A stretch of DNA of 64,000 nt from contig NZ_FOOK01000010.1 in NCBI RefSeq assembly GCF_900113175.1, positions 38,779-102,778 on the forward strand, read 5' to 3'. Shown piece after piece: positions 16,294 to 24,672 of this stretch. A program made the position numbers and the translations under genes. How positions within the stretch are numbered: the stretch's first letter is position 1; every line of letters starts with the position of its first letter. This DNA comes from Planifilum fulgidum. GTDB lineage: Bacteria > Bacillota > Bacilli > Thermoactinomycetales > DSM-44946. A model generated the notes under the pieces. The model ran no database searches. It was not told the origin of the DNA and worked only from the letters and a program-made list of their open reading frames with translations.

Positions 16294-16767
16294 ATGGAGG
16301 ATCACCGCGAACGGGCGGACAAAGCCTTTCACGTGTGGATGATGATCTCCTCCGACAGGCACTCCTTCCGCTGGGATCACATTCTCCGAACCGGGGAGTC
16401 GGTGGAGTGGTCCGCCCGGAGAGTGTTGAGCAACTTCAAACGGGCCGGGGAAGGGGACCGGATCCTTTGCTACCAGACGGGCATCCGGGAGAAAGGGCTG
16501 GTCGGGATCGCCGAAGTGGTCCACCCGATGATCGAGGGGATACGGAACATGGAAATCAGGGGACTTCACCGCTTTCCCCAGACCATTTCCTACCAGTGGT
16601 TCCGCAAGCTCCCCGAATACCGGCAAACCCAGGCGGCCCGCCTCAGACACCGGGGCACGATGTTCAGCCTGACGGGACCCTTTATCCGCCGGGTGCGGGA
16701 GCGGTTGAAGGAAATGGGCGACCTCGAGGGGGCGCAGTTGTTGGAAGGGGCGGCGGATGAAGGATGA
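16294..16767 (+). CDS. EVE-domain (PUA-like) protein
   Basis: This 157-aa protein resembles EVE domains, the PUA-fold readers of modified nucleic acid bases often found in defence loci. It has the expected strand order: FHVWMMISSDRHSF, then VEWSARRVLSNFKRAGEGDRILCYQTG (the 'GDxVxxYxxG' turn), then LVGIAEVVHPM. An ATG behind GGGGAGGAGAGG gives a confident start. EVE proteins usually bind modified cytosine or RNA bases in an aromatic cage. That function is inferred here from fold resemblance only. It may be cotranscribed with the membrane protein downstream. Confidence 0.65.
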   Translation: MEDHRERADKAFHVWMMISSDRHSFRWDHILRTGESVEWSARRVLSNFKRAGEGDRILCYQTGIREKGLVGIAEVVHPMIEGIRNMEIRGLHRFPQTISYQWFRKLPEYRQTQAARLRHRGTMFSLTGPFIRRVRERLKEMGDLEGAQLLEGAADEG

Positions 16768-16977
16768 CGGGGCATCCCGGTGCGGAAAGAAAACCGCGGC
16801 TTCTCCCTTTTTTCACTGAAACGGAAGGAAGGGGCGCGGAGTTATGTATTTATGAAGCGCCCTTGGGATCCTGGGGGGAGAAGTCGCTTCCGGGAGTTGC
16901 CGGCCAGCCACTCTATCCGCCGCACCTTGGGACGGTTCGGTGCCGGAGGGCGGGTTTTCCCGCGAGGAGGTAAACCA

Positions 16978-18069
16978 ATGTTTTTTGAACCGGGTAAAGT
17001 CTATCGGGATTATTGGGTCGAATCGGTGCTGCATACCCCCTTCGGGGAGTGGGCGTTGGCGCTGGATGAAGCGCAGGATAAGGTGTATCTTCAACATGTT
17101 CCCCTTCGCAAACCGGCTCCGCAATCCTTGATCGATCAGTATTTCTCCCTGGATCATCCGCTGCTGGTTCCCTACTGGCAGGTTTATCAAGAATCCGAGG
17201 CCCTCGTGTTTGTTCGCCCCCATGTGCATGTGGACGGTCTGATCTATCGCTGTCCGACAGATGAAGAGACGGCCGCCAAATGGTGCGAGCAGCTGTCACA
17301 GCTGGAAGCATACCTGCAGAATCGGCCGATTCCGATGAAGATCGTTTATGTTCCCGAGAACATCGGGGTGACGGAACAGGGAGATCTGCGGGTGTTTCTT
17401 TGCGGGGACCCGGCGTATATGCAGTGCGATTTTTCCGATCGGGACACCTTCCGAAGGGTTCTGCTCGGCAAAAAGGGAAAGGAAAAAGCATCTCCGCACA
17501 ATGACGACGTCCTCCAATCTTCCGCCGAAAAGGGGACGTCCGGAAAATGGCTTTGGGGGCTGGGCATTGCCCTTGCCCTGCTCGTCCTCGTCGGTTTTGT
17601 CGTCGGCGGTTTTGGACTGATGCATCTTTTGCAGAGGTTTGAGGTGAAGCCGGTCCCGGCCCGGACGGCTCCTCCGGAACAGGCCGAGGCGGATCCGCAG
17701 CCCGACGAACGGGATGCTGAAGCGGCGCCCGATCCGGCTCCTTCGGAAGATGCTTCCCCGCCCACACAGGAAGACGTCGAACAATCCCGGACCGCGGCCG
17801 AGGAATTCATCTCCTCGTTGGATCAGGACGAACACCAGCAAATCCTGAAGAAAAAAGCCCGTTCCATGACCGTGTTGCCCGGCATGGAAGCGAGAAAGAT
17901 CGACAGCCGTCCCGGGGAAATCACCTGGGAAATCGAGGCGGAGGTTTACCATTCGGATGGAAACATGGAGGGGAAAATGTACCGGACCGTGTTCCGGGTG
18001 ATCACAGTTAAGGAAAACGGCGCGTGGCAGGTGAAGGATGCGGAAGTGACCGCGGAGGAGAGGTTGTGA
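16978..18069 (+). CDS. Single-pass membrane protein with degenerate kinase-like cytoplasmic domain
   Basis: This 363-aa protein has no family that I can name. Residues 1-185 are a soluble domain (YRDYWVESVLHTPFGEWALA and later VPYWQVYQESEALVFVRPHV) whose order of strands recalls a pseudokinase N-lobe, as in EssB; that is a guess. One transmembrane helix follows at about 195-217, then a Pro/Glu/Asp-rich linker (about 230-270), then an extracellular mixed domain of about 100 residues. The orientation is N-in by charge. ATG 16978 was chosen for GAGGAGG; the upstream frame to 16780 has no ribosome binding site. A terminator follows directly. Confidence 0.6.
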   Translation: MFFEPGKVYRDYWVESVLHTPFGEWALALDEAQDKVYLQHVPLRKPAPQSLIDQYFSLDHPLLVPYWQVYQESEALVFVRPHVHVDGLIYRCPTDEETAAKWCEQLSQLEAYLQNRPIPMKIVYVPENIGVTEQGDLRVFLCGDPAYMQCDFSDRDTFRRVLLGKKGKEKASPHNDDVLQSSAEKGTSGKWLWGLGIALALLVLVGFVVGGFGLMHLLQRFEVKPVPARTAPPEQAEADPQPDERDAEAAPDPAPSEDASPPTQEDVEQSRTAAEEFISSLDQDEHQQILKKKARSMTVLPGMEARKIDSRPGEITWEIEAEVYHSDGNMEGKMYRTVFRVITVKENGAWQVKDAEVTAEERL

Positions 18070-18088
18070 GGGAAAAAAGGCGGAGCAG

Positions 18089-18115
18089 CGGCCCCGGATG
18101 ATGAGGGGCCGTTTT
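18089..18115 (+). terminator. Weak intrinsic terminator
   Basis: The stem CGGCCCC/GGGGCCG (18089-18095 with 18105-18111) is followed by only four T residues. It lies 20 bases after the membrane protein stop and directly before the SAVED-like fragment. Confidence 0.6.
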
Positions 18116-18117
18116 GC

Positions 18118-18405
18118 ATGCTTCATTTATATTCCTCCCGTCGCGTGCTTCCCGATCAGGCCAATTTGGTGGTGGACGAGATAAAAAAGAACATTTTGGA
18201 GGCGACGGAAGAGTGCGGAGCGAAACAGATTGATCTGTTTTACGCCGGACCCGCCACGATTGCCCTGTTTTTGGGGCATCGGTGGAACCCCATTCCCGCA
18301 GTGCAGTGTTATGAATATATCGGGAGAACGGAGAAATATGTTCCTTCATGTTTTTTAAAGCCCGGAGCGACGAACATCCCGCAGACGGGCATGAATGCGC
18401 GGTGA
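18118..18405 (+). pseudogene. Fragment resembling the C-terminal half of a SAVED domain
   Basis: This 95-aa frame carries VVDEIKKNILEATEECGAK, then DLFYAGPATIALFLGHRWN, then AVQCYEYI and YVPSCFL. That is the order seen at the end of SAVED domains, the cyclic-oligonucleotide sensors of CBASS effectors. Full SAVED effectors also carry the N-terminal half of the sensor and a nuclease, protease or TM effector, none of which is present. It follows a terminator and has only a GAGGGG element as possible ribosome binding site. I read it as the remnant of a lost CBASS locus, though a free-standing small protein is possible. There is no CD-NTase gene nearby. Confidence 0.5.
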
Positions 18406-18548
18406 CCCCATGAGCCTGAGGAATGCAGAAGGCGCCGGTGGCGGAACGGAATGGGCGCGGAGGACTTCGACATGCGGATGGGGGATTGCCGGGCGCACCG
18501 AAAAACGCAAAGATTCGGCTTTCGGCCGATCGGTGGCATAAAGCGCGC

Positions 18549-18568
18549 GGGGCGGCAGGCGCCGCCCC
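18549..18568 (-). terminator. Hairpin at the end of the AtuA/DUF4387 operon
   Basis: GGGGCGGC/GCCGCCCC with a 4-base loop abuts the DUF4387 stop codon. The T tract on the minus strand is poor (GCGCGCTTT), so it is a moderate candidate terminator. Confidence 0.45.
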
Positions 18569-18934
18569 TCATTCCTTTGGTTTTGCCTCGTCCTTCCCCA
18601 CCGGAATCTCGATATCCAGCAGAGGCGCATACTGCTGGCTTCCGAAGATGTCCCGTTCGCCGGGGCCGCCGCTGGGGGATTTGCGGTAAATGGTGAATTT
18701 GATGGCGCAGGCCGGATCGAATTCCACAAAGTCGCAGATGCGTTCCTCCGGAATGCCGTACAGCCGGGCCACCGTTTCGCGGGTCAGTCGTTTGCTGGCC
18801 TTGACGAGCTCGTAGTTTTCCTTTTCCCGGAAAATGATGTCAAAGGTGATCTTGTCGGTGCCGGCGTTTTTGCTCCGGATCGTATTGGCCAGGTCCGACA
18901 ATTTGACGGTCCGCGGGTTTTGGCCCCCGTTCAT
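18569..18934 (-). CDS. DUF4387 family protein
   Basis: This 121-aa protein matches DUF4387 by its layout: KLSDLANTIRSKNAG at the start, TFDIIFREKENYELVK, LTRETVARLYGIPEERI and FDPACAIKFTIYR. It is regularly encoded directly after AtuA-type DUF1446 proteins. Here the two genes touch, since the AtuA TAG is immediately followed by this ATG. It is probably a small subunit or partner of the AtuA enzyme in a carboxylic-acid catabolic step. No catalytic residues can be assigned. Confidence 0.85.
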   Translation of the reverse strand: MNGGQNPRTVKLSDLANTIRSKNAGTDKITFDIIFREKENYELVKASKRLTRETVARLYGIPEERICDFVEFDPACAIKFTIYRKSPSGGPGERDIFGSQQYAPLLDIEIPVGKDEAKPKE

Positions 18935-20314
18935 CTATTCGTCCCCTCCCACTTCGATCATTTTCACCTGAAACAGCTCCATCGGATCGTCCACCGGAAT
19001 GACGTGGTTCATGGTCCACCGGTACGCCGCGGTGGCCGGCAGCACCTCGTCGACGACGAAGGCGGCGGTGCCGGCGGTCCCCTTCACCTCCGGCAGACGG
19101 GCGTAGAACAGCTGCCGGGTGCCCATCAGCGTGATTTCTTCCGCCAGCTTTTTCGTGGGCGCCACGCCCTCCACCACGACGCACAGCTCGTGGGAGCGGA
19201 TTTCCTTGACAGGCTCCAACTCGCCCATCACGCCGTTTTTCCCATAAATCTTGAAATCCAGGTGATAATCCACGCCTTGGAACGTTTCCCGCACCTGGCC
19301 GGCGGCCCATTCCACCACCCGGTCGATGTTCCGGATCATGTACGGATCCCGGATGCCGGCAATGCCGATGTATTTTTCACCGACTTTCCCGGACCCTTCC
19401 AGTTTGACCTTGATCTTGCCTTCCGTCGGGATGAATTTGGAGCCGGTGATGCGGCAGGTTTTTTCATCGTACTGCTCGTACCGACAATGGGTCATGTCCA
19501 GCATTCCGCCCGCCACGTACTCGTAGTAGGGGTTGGATCGTTCATACATGGCGTGTCCGGCGACGGACGCCACCGTGCAGCGCTGCTTCGGATGCATGGC
19601 CGTCACTTTGACGTCCTCGTGGGTGATGGTGCCGATGACCGTTTCCTTGGCTCCGTAGGGTTCGGCGCAGAACGAGGCGCACTCCAGCACTTTTCCCAGG
19701 TAATACGCCAGGTCCTCCGGGAAACCTTCCCAGATGGCCGGCGCGGCAAACACCGCGCAGTCGCTGGAACGGCCGCCGATGATGACATCGGCCCCCATCT
19801 CCAGCGCCCGGATGTAGGGATGCACGCCGGCCACGGCGACGATGCGGTCCGTCTTTTCCAGGTCTTCCAAGGTCAAGGGGGAGCGGCCGTCCAATCCTTC
19901 GATGACGACGCCCGCTTCCATTTTCTTTTTGATATAGGCCTTATCCACTTCGGAATAGAAATACGCCAGCTTGAATTTCGGCAGGCGGTGCTCCTTGGCC
20001 AAATCCTTTATGATCTGAACGTACAAATCAACCCGGCTGTTGGAACCGGTGTCGCCGGCGGAACCGATGATCATGGGCACCCCTTGTTCCCGCGCCTTGA
20101 CCAGCATCAGTTCCAGATCGTGCTTTTGCCACTCGTACATGCCCACCGACTTGTCGGCGCCCAGGGGCGCCGGGCCGATGTCGTCACTTCCCGAGTCGCA
20201 GCAATAGTAGTCCGGGCGGGTGGCGGCGCCGATGAAAAAGCTTTCCTCTTTCGTCGGTGCAAAACCCAGATGGCCGTTGGGACAGAGGATGCGCAGCTGC
20301 TGTTTCTTTGCCAT
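18935..20314 (-). CDS. AtuA-family (DUF1446) acyclic terpene utilisation protein
   Basis: This 459-aa cytoplasmic protein belongs to the AtuA/DUF1446 family. Its conserved segments are ILCPNGHLGF, IIGSAGDTGSN near residue 78, ADVIIGGRSSDCAVFAAPA near 165 and FDSL-like loops replaced here by YEYVAGGMLDMTHC. AtuA is required for citronellol/geraniol catabolism in pseudomonads, but its reaction is unsettled and most family members act in other pathways. ATG 20314 was preferred to the upstream 20359 because a GAGGAG site precedes it. It forms a transcription unit with DUF4387, divergent from a TRAP permease, with operator-like repeats between them. A substrate carried by the TRAP system is the likely feed. 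Confidence 0.85.
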   Translation of the reverse strand: MAKKQQLRILCPNGHLGFAPTKEESFFIGAATRPDYYCCDSGSDDIGPAPLGADKSVGMYEWQKHDLELMLVKAREQGVPMIIGSAGDTGSNSRVDLYVQIIKDLAKEHRLPKFKLAYFYSEVDKAYIKKKMEAGVVIEGLDGRSPLTLEDLEKTDRIVAVAGVHPYIRALEMGADVIIGGRSSDCAVFAAPAIWEGFPEDLAYYLGKVLECASFCAEPYGAKETVIGTITHEDVKVTAMHPKQRCTVASVAGHAMYERSNPYYEYVAGGMLDMTHCRYEQYDEKTCRITGSKFIPTEGKIKVKLEGSGKVGEKYIGIAGIRDPYMIRNIDRVVEWAAGQVRETFQGVDYHLDFKIYGKNGVMGELEPVKEIRSHELCVVVEGVAPTKKLAEEITLMGTRQLFYARLPEVKGTAGTAAFVVDEVLPATAAYRWTMNHVIPVDDPMELFQVKMIEVGGDE

Positions 20315-20352
20315 GATCTGAGCTCCTCTCAGAAAATTTGGCACAAGAGATA

Positions 20353-20382
20353 TTGACATGACATGTTATTACATGATTTAAT
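20353..20382 (+). promoter_or_regulatory. Promoter of the TRAP permease operon
   Basis: A consensus -35 TTGACA (20353-20358) and TTTAAT (20377-20382) are separated by 18 bases. Operator site 1 begins one base after the -10, so a bound repressor would block initiation. Confidence 0.65.
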
Positions 20383-20397
20383 AATGGTAATTATCAC
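20383..20397. promoter_or_regulatory. Operator-like site 1 in the divergent region
   Basis: AATGGTAATTATCAC matches the reverse complement of site 2 at 12 of 15 positions. It overlaps the start regions of both divergent promoters. The GGTnnnnnCC-like half-site pattern fits a GntR/HutC regulator such as the one encoded at 23148. Confidence 0.5.
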
Positions 20398-20404
20398 ACA
20401 GTAT

Positions 20405-20433
20405 ATCATACCGGCAACATTTCCTAAAGTCAA
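20405..20433 (-). promoter_or_regulatory. Promoter of the atuA-DUF4387 operon
   Basis: On the minus strand, TTGACT (20428-20433), a 17-base spacer and TATGAT (20405-20410). Operator site 1 lies just downstream and site 2 lies 13 bases upstream of the -35. Confidence 0.65.
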
Positions 20434-20446
20434 GGTTTTGGAAAAA

Positions 20447-20461
20447 GTGGTTATTACCATT
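20447..20461. promoter_or_regulatory. Operator-like site 2 in the divergent region
   Basis: GTGGTTATTACCATT is the inverted partner of site 1, about 50 bases away. Together they bracket the minus-strand promoter and could support a repression loop. Confidence 0.5.
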
Positions 20462-20561
20462 CATCTGCCGTTTGGGGGGTGGCCCGTTACAGCAGGAATT
20501 TGTAAGCGGTCACATGTTGGAACATTTCGGAAACAATAAAGGGAGTGAGGAGGAGAGAGGG

Positions 20562-21926
20562 ATGCTGGGGTTGCCGATGGCCATTTGGTATCTCATCTTC
20601 CTGTTGTTCTTCGTGGCCGTCCTGTTCGTCGGTTTCAAGCGGCCGATATACGAAGTGATGGCTTTGGCCTTCGTCTTTATCGTGGTTATTACCGGCCGCT
20701 TTGACCTCTTTTGGCCGTCCCTTTTATATCCGTCCACCAGCAGTCTGTTTTACGCCATTTTTGCCTTTTTGGTGGTTGCGGTCATTTTCGATGAGACGAA
20801 AGTGGTGGAACGGATCATCAATTTGATCATGTCCGTGGTCGGCCGTTTTCGCGGAGGCGCCGGCTATGTGGCGCTGCTGGCCAGCACGTTCATGGCTTCG
20901 CTGTCCGGCTCCGGTCCCGGAAATGTGGCGACCACCGGTGTGTTCACCATTCCGACAATGAAGCGAACCGGTTATTCGCCGGCGCTGGCGGCCACGACGG
21001 AAATGTCCAGCAGCATGTTGGGAAACATCATTCCCCCCTCCGGAATCGTGCTGTTGACCTACGGCATTTTGGATGAATTGCACCCGGGCAGCATTTCGTC
21101 CAGCGCCTGGATGATGGCCGCTTACGGGGTGGGGTTGTGGTTCTTCCTGCAGCGCTGGCTCACCCTGTGGGTGTTTTGCCGTTATTACAAGGTGGAGCCG
21201 GTTCCGGCCCGGGAGCGGCCCCGGTTGGGCGCGAGCCTGCGAACCGGCTGGTCGGCCCTCCTGTTGCCGTTGTTGATTTTTCTTCCGCTGCTGCTCGATG
21301 CGCAGATGAAGGATTGGCTCACCGCCCGGCTCGGAGAGGCCGGTGCCGAAGCGTATTCCACTTCGGTGCTGATGTTTACGCCGGGGTTGGCGGCGGCCTA
21401 TGCGCTGGGAATCGGCCGGAGGGCGGTCGGAGGATTTGACTGGCGAAAAATCCACGCCATGTTTCGGAAGACGATCGACAAGGTGGTGCCCATCGGGGTC
21501 ACCATCTATATGGCTTATGCCATTTCGCAGGTGTTCGTCGGCCTGGAGGCCACCAATGCCATCGAAAAGTGGTTTGTCTCCCTCGGTCTGCCGGTCTGGG
21601 CGTTGATTCTTGTTTTGCCCCTCTTCTTCATGGTGTTGGGAATGGTATTGCCCGGTTCATCCCAGATCGCCATTTTGGGCGGGGCCGTGATCGCGGCCTT
21701 CGGCACGCTGGGAGGCGACCCGGTGCTGTTTGCGGCGCTGCTGCCGGCCATGACGGGAGCGTTGGAAGGGATGACGCCCCCCTTGGCGCTGGGGATGTAC
21801 GTGGCCATGGGAATTGCCGGTTCGGGCTTTAAGGAGACGGCGAAATTGACGATCGTCTGGGTCGCGTGCCACGTGTTGCTGAGCATGGTGCTGTTGACCG
21901 GGTGGTTGCCCATTTACGGATTGTGA
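20562..21926 (+). CDS. TRAP-type transporter large permease (DctM-like)
   Basis: This 454-aa polytopic protein has about 11-12 predicted transmembrane segments. The DctM-family block GSGPGNVATTGVFTIPTMKRTGY near residue 112 and the re-entrant-like NIIPPSGIVLLTYG near 157 mark it as a tripartite ATP-independent periplasmic (TRAP) large subunit, which drives Na+-coupled uptake of organic acids. ATG 20562 follows GAGGAGGAGAG. No solute-binding protein or typical 4-TM small subunit is adjacent; a 94-aa two-TM protein follows instead. The system may therefore be incomplete here or use a partner elsewhere. Confidence 0.82.
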   Translation: MLGLPMAIWYLIFLLFFVAVLFVGFKRPIYEVMALAFVFIVVITGRFDLFWPSLLYPSTSSLFYAIFAFLVVAVIFDETKVVERIINLIMSVVGRFRGGAGYVALLASTFMASLSGSGPGNVATTGVFTIPTMKRTGYSPALAATTEMSSSMLGNIIPPSGIVLLTYGILDELHPGSISSSAWMMAAYGVGLWFFLQRWLTLWVFCRYYKVEPVPARERPRLGASLRTGWSALLLPLLIFLPLLLDAQMKDWLTARLGEAGAEAYSTSVLMFTPGLAAAYALGIGRRAVGGFDWRKIHAMFRKTIDKVVPIGVTIYMAYAISQVFVGLEATNAIEKWFVSLGLPVWALILVLPLFFMVLGMVLPGSSQIAILGGAVIAAFGTLGGDPVLFAALLPAMTGALEGMTPPLALGMYVAMGIAGSGFKETAKLTIVWVACHVLLSMVLLTGWLPIYGL

Positions 21927-21955
21927 TTAGAAAAGGGAGAGAAGGAGGGCTTGGC

Positions 21956-22240
21956 GTGGGAAAAATCGGGGAACTGTTGCATCATGTGTATGCGTTGATC
22001 GCCTTTGCGACTCTGGCCCTGGGATTTGTGGTCTGCCTGCTGTTTGCCTTCGGCATCGTCGTCGGCGGCCCGCCGGGTGAATCGGCGGCGGCACGGGCGG
22101 GGCAATTGATGCAGTGGGCCATCCGCCTGGCGGCGATCGCCGTGTTTGCCGGCCTTCTGAACATGTATTTGACGAAGCGGCACACGTTGACCTTGAAGGG
22201 CGAGATTCCGCCGGGGCAACCCGATAAGAAGGGAGCATAA
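21956..22240 (+). CDS. Small two-TM membrane protein of the TRAP operon
   Basis: This 94-aa protein starts at GTG 21956 after GAAGGAGGG. It has two hydrophobic segments (about residues 13-38 and 54-72) joined by a Gly/Pro-rich loop and ends in a polar tail. It is too short for a DctQ subunit but sits exactly where one is expected, 29 bases after the large permease. It is probably an accessory or degenerate small subunit. I do not recognise its family. Confidence 0.55.
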   Translation: MGKIGELLHHVYALIAFATLALGFVVCLLFAFGIVVGGPPGESAAARAGQLMQWAIRLAAIAVFAGLLNMYLTKRHTLTLKGEIPPGQPDKKGA

Positions 22241-22274
22241 GTGAAATGCGCCGCCGGGCGGGTGAGGGAAGCCG

Positions 22275-23045
22275 ATGACATGGGATGGAGAGAAAAACCG
22301 GCCGCTTTGCATCGGGGTGACAGCGCCCGTCGACCGGGGCGAAGCCGCCGACCTGTATCCGGGCCATCCGCTATTGTATTTGGAACGAACGTACCTGGAC
22401 GCATTGCAGTCCCACGGAATGATGCCGCTCATCCTTCCGCCCGTCGACGATGAGAAGTGGCTGATGCGGTATGTGTCGCAGATCGACGGATTGCTGTTGA
22501 CGGGGGGAGGTTATTTGCCCCTGGAGGGCGATCCTTCCCGCTTGCCGGGATTGGAAGGTACCGGGCGGGAGCGGTTCGCTTTTGAAATGGCGCTTCTGGA
22601 AGCGGTCGTGCCGACCGGTATGCCGGTGATGGGCATCTGCCGGGGCTGCCAAATGATCAATGCGTTTTTCGGCGGGAGCCTGGTCAACCTTTCCGCGGAG
22701 GGAACGGCGCGGCATCATCAGGAGAAAAGGAAAATTCCCGGTCACGTGCCGGTGCACGGGCTGAAGGTGGACCCCGGCAGCCGTGTGGCGGCCTGGACCG
22801 GCCAAACCGAAATCCGGGTCAATTCCTTTCACCGGCAGGTCATCGCGCGTCCGGGAAAAGGGTTGACGGTGACCGCCAGGTGCGCCGAGGACGGGGTGGC
22901 GGAGGTCGTGGAGGCGCAAGATCACCCTTGGCTGGTGGGATTTCAGTTTCACCCGGAAAAATTGTGGCGAACGGAACCGGTCTGGTCCAACGTGTTCCGG
23001 TCCTTTCGGGAGGCCGCACGCGCATACCGGAGCGGGCAAGCGTAG
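22275..23045 (+). CDS. Class I glutamine amidotransferase-like hydrolase (peptidase C26, PuuD-like)
   Basis: This 256-aa cytoplasmic hydrolase belongs to the gamma-glutamyl-GABA hydrolase group. The nucleophile C122 lies in MGICRGCQMIN, and the catalytic pair H226/E228 lies in FQFHPEKLW. The YLPLEGDP segment near residue 78 and the short length fit PuuD/peptidase C26 rather than a synthetase-linked amidotransferase domain. It is the third plus-strand gene of the TRAP operon, so it may remove a gamma-glutamyl or related amide group from the imported compound. That link is an inference. Confidence 0.8.
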   Translation: MTWDGEKNRPLCIGVTAPVDRGEAADLYPGHPLLYLERTYLDALQSHGMMPLILPPVDDEKWLMRYVSQIDGLLLTGGGYLPLEGDPSRLPGLEGTGRERFAFEMALLEAVVPTGMPVMGICRGCQMINAFFGGSLVNLSAEGTARHHQEKRKIPGHVPVHGLKVDPGSRVAAWTGQTEIRVNSFHRQVIARPGKGLTVTARCAEDGVAEVVEAQDHPWLVGFQFHPEKLWRTEPVWSNVFRSFREAARAYRSGQA

Positions 23046-23147
23046 CGGCTCCCTTTTTCTTTCCTTATTTCCATCCATGACAAAACCGGTTAAGATGAAT
23101 GTGAACACTTTCTATGGATGGTGTAACGGCGCAAGGAGGTCATCAGA

Positions 23148-23888
23148 TTGCCGTCGGGGTCAGGCCAACCGTTGTACAAACAGTTGGTAGCCTATTTTAA
23201 AGAAAAGATCGAATCCGGGGAATGGGCGGTGGGGACACAGATCCCCTCCGAACGGGAGTTGTGCAAGCAATTTGACGTCAGCCGGATTACGGTTCGGCAG
23301 GCGATCGCCGTGGCGGAAAAAGAGGGATTGCTGCAGGCGGTCCAAGGGAAAGGAACCTTTGTGGCCAAGCCGAAGATTCACCAGGAGCTGCAACAGATCA
23401 CCAGCTTCAAGGAAACGATGACCATGTGGGGGATGGTGCCGCGCACCAAAGTGTTGCGCATCGAGAGCGAGCCCGCCGATCTTGCCATCGCTTCCGTGTT
23501 GGGGATCCCGGAAGGCGGCCCCGTGGTCCATCTGGAATTGATCGGCTATGGTGACGATTTGCCGATGGTGTATTACCATTCCACGTTTTCCCACCCGATC
23601 GGAAAGCGGCTGGCGGAAGAGGCGAAGAAGCTGGAGGAAGCGGGGGAAGGGTTTTCCACCTATGATTTGTATGCCAGGGCCGGTCTGGAACAACCCGGCA
23701 TGGTCAAACAGACCTATGAAGTGGGAGCCGCCTCGGCCCGGGTGGGCGAATTGTTGCAAATTCCGGAAGGACAGCCGCTGTTTCACGTCACGTCCATTTT
23801 CAGCTCCAGGGCGGAGCGTCCTTTGGAATTTCGCACGGCATACTACCGCGGGGACAAATACAAGTTTTACATCACCCGCAGACTGTGA
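23148..23888 (+). CDS. GntR/HutC-family transcriptional regulator with UTRA domain
   Basis: This 246-aa regulator has an N-terminal winged helix (LYKQLVAYFKEKIESGEW, then IPSERELCKQFDVSRITVRQAI) and a C-terminal UTRA ligand domain (residues about 90-240, with FSTYDLYARAGLEQP). The start is TTG 23148, 7 bases after a perfect AAGGAGGT. It closes the TRAP/hydrolase/AtuA cluster and is the likely regulator of that divergent promoter pair, where two matching GGT-containing inverted sites lie. The effector is probably the transported acid or its CoA derivative, which is not known. Confidence 0.88.
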   Translation: MPSGSGQPLYKQLVAYFKEKIESGEWAVGTQIPSERELCKQFDVSRITVRQAIAVAEKEGLLQAVQGKGTFVAKPKIHQELQQITSFKETMTMWGMVPRTKVLRIESEPADLAIASVLGIPEGGPVVHLELIGYGDDLPMVYYHSTFSHPIGKRLAEEAKKLEEAGEGFSTYDLYARAGLEQPGMVKQTYEVGAASARVGELLQIPEGQPLFHVTSIFSSRAERPLEFRTAYYRGDKYKFYITRRL

Positions 23889-24672
23889 CGGGCGCTCCGG
23901 CGGGGTTTGGGGGCCTTTCGGGCGGCGCTATGTTCCTTCCATTTTTCCGGAAAAGCTAAAACGGGCCGACTCCCGGGAAGTGCCGTCTGGTTCCCCGCGG
24001 CTCCGGCTTGTGAAATGGGTCCTGCGTGACCCATGTTTCCGCTGTGGCGGCGCGGCTTCTTCCCCTCACCCGTGCACTGAAGGATATGGCCCACCGGCAG
24101 GCCCGTGGCGTGGAGAGTTGGCGCGCCGCGGGCCACTTTCATCCGATGGTTTTTGGCGGCTGCCCTGGCGTGAAGGCTCATCTCCCAGATGGCGTGAGGA
24201 TGGCTTCGGAACCGGGAATGTTGCAGCAAAAAGTTCATCCTCCTGCAGCCAAGGGTTCGACTCCGGGACGACGAAAGGTGATTTTTGGGGCCGACTCATC
24301 TCATAATGGGAAGAAGAAACACCGGATGACCGCATCCCATTTGAGGCGGTGGAGATGCAGATGGGCGGCGACCCGGCATGTGGTGATGGAAATGAATATT
24401 GGACCGGTGGCGGACAAGCCGTCGGAGGACGGGGCGCGGAGGATCTTCATTCAGGCAAAGCGGTGGAGCGGATCGGAAAAAGCGGTGATGCAGACCTTTG
24501 GCGAATGTTTTGGAAGCGAGAGCGGAAGGAGGGTTGGATCACTAAAGAGACCGCATTGGGAAGAAATCGTCCCCACGGATAACGAGCGACCGGTCATGAT
24601 TTCGGAACGGCCCGCAGAGGACACTGTGGATTCCGATTGCCTGGAAGTGAAACGCCCTTGCGGAGGTGCGCC
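23889..24672. other. Intergenic region before the DISARM-like locus
   Basis: Nearly 800 bases separate the GntR gene from the defence locus. Several medium frames run through it on both strands, but none has a ribosome binding site and a recognisable fold. I see no clear promoter for the defence operon; a CGGAGGTG ribosome binding site sits just before ATG 24673. Confidence 0.5.

Noticed and set aside
24250..24290. GGGTTCGACTCC resembling a tRNA T-arm
   Set aside because: No matching acceptor, D or anticodon arms can be drawn at the right distances.
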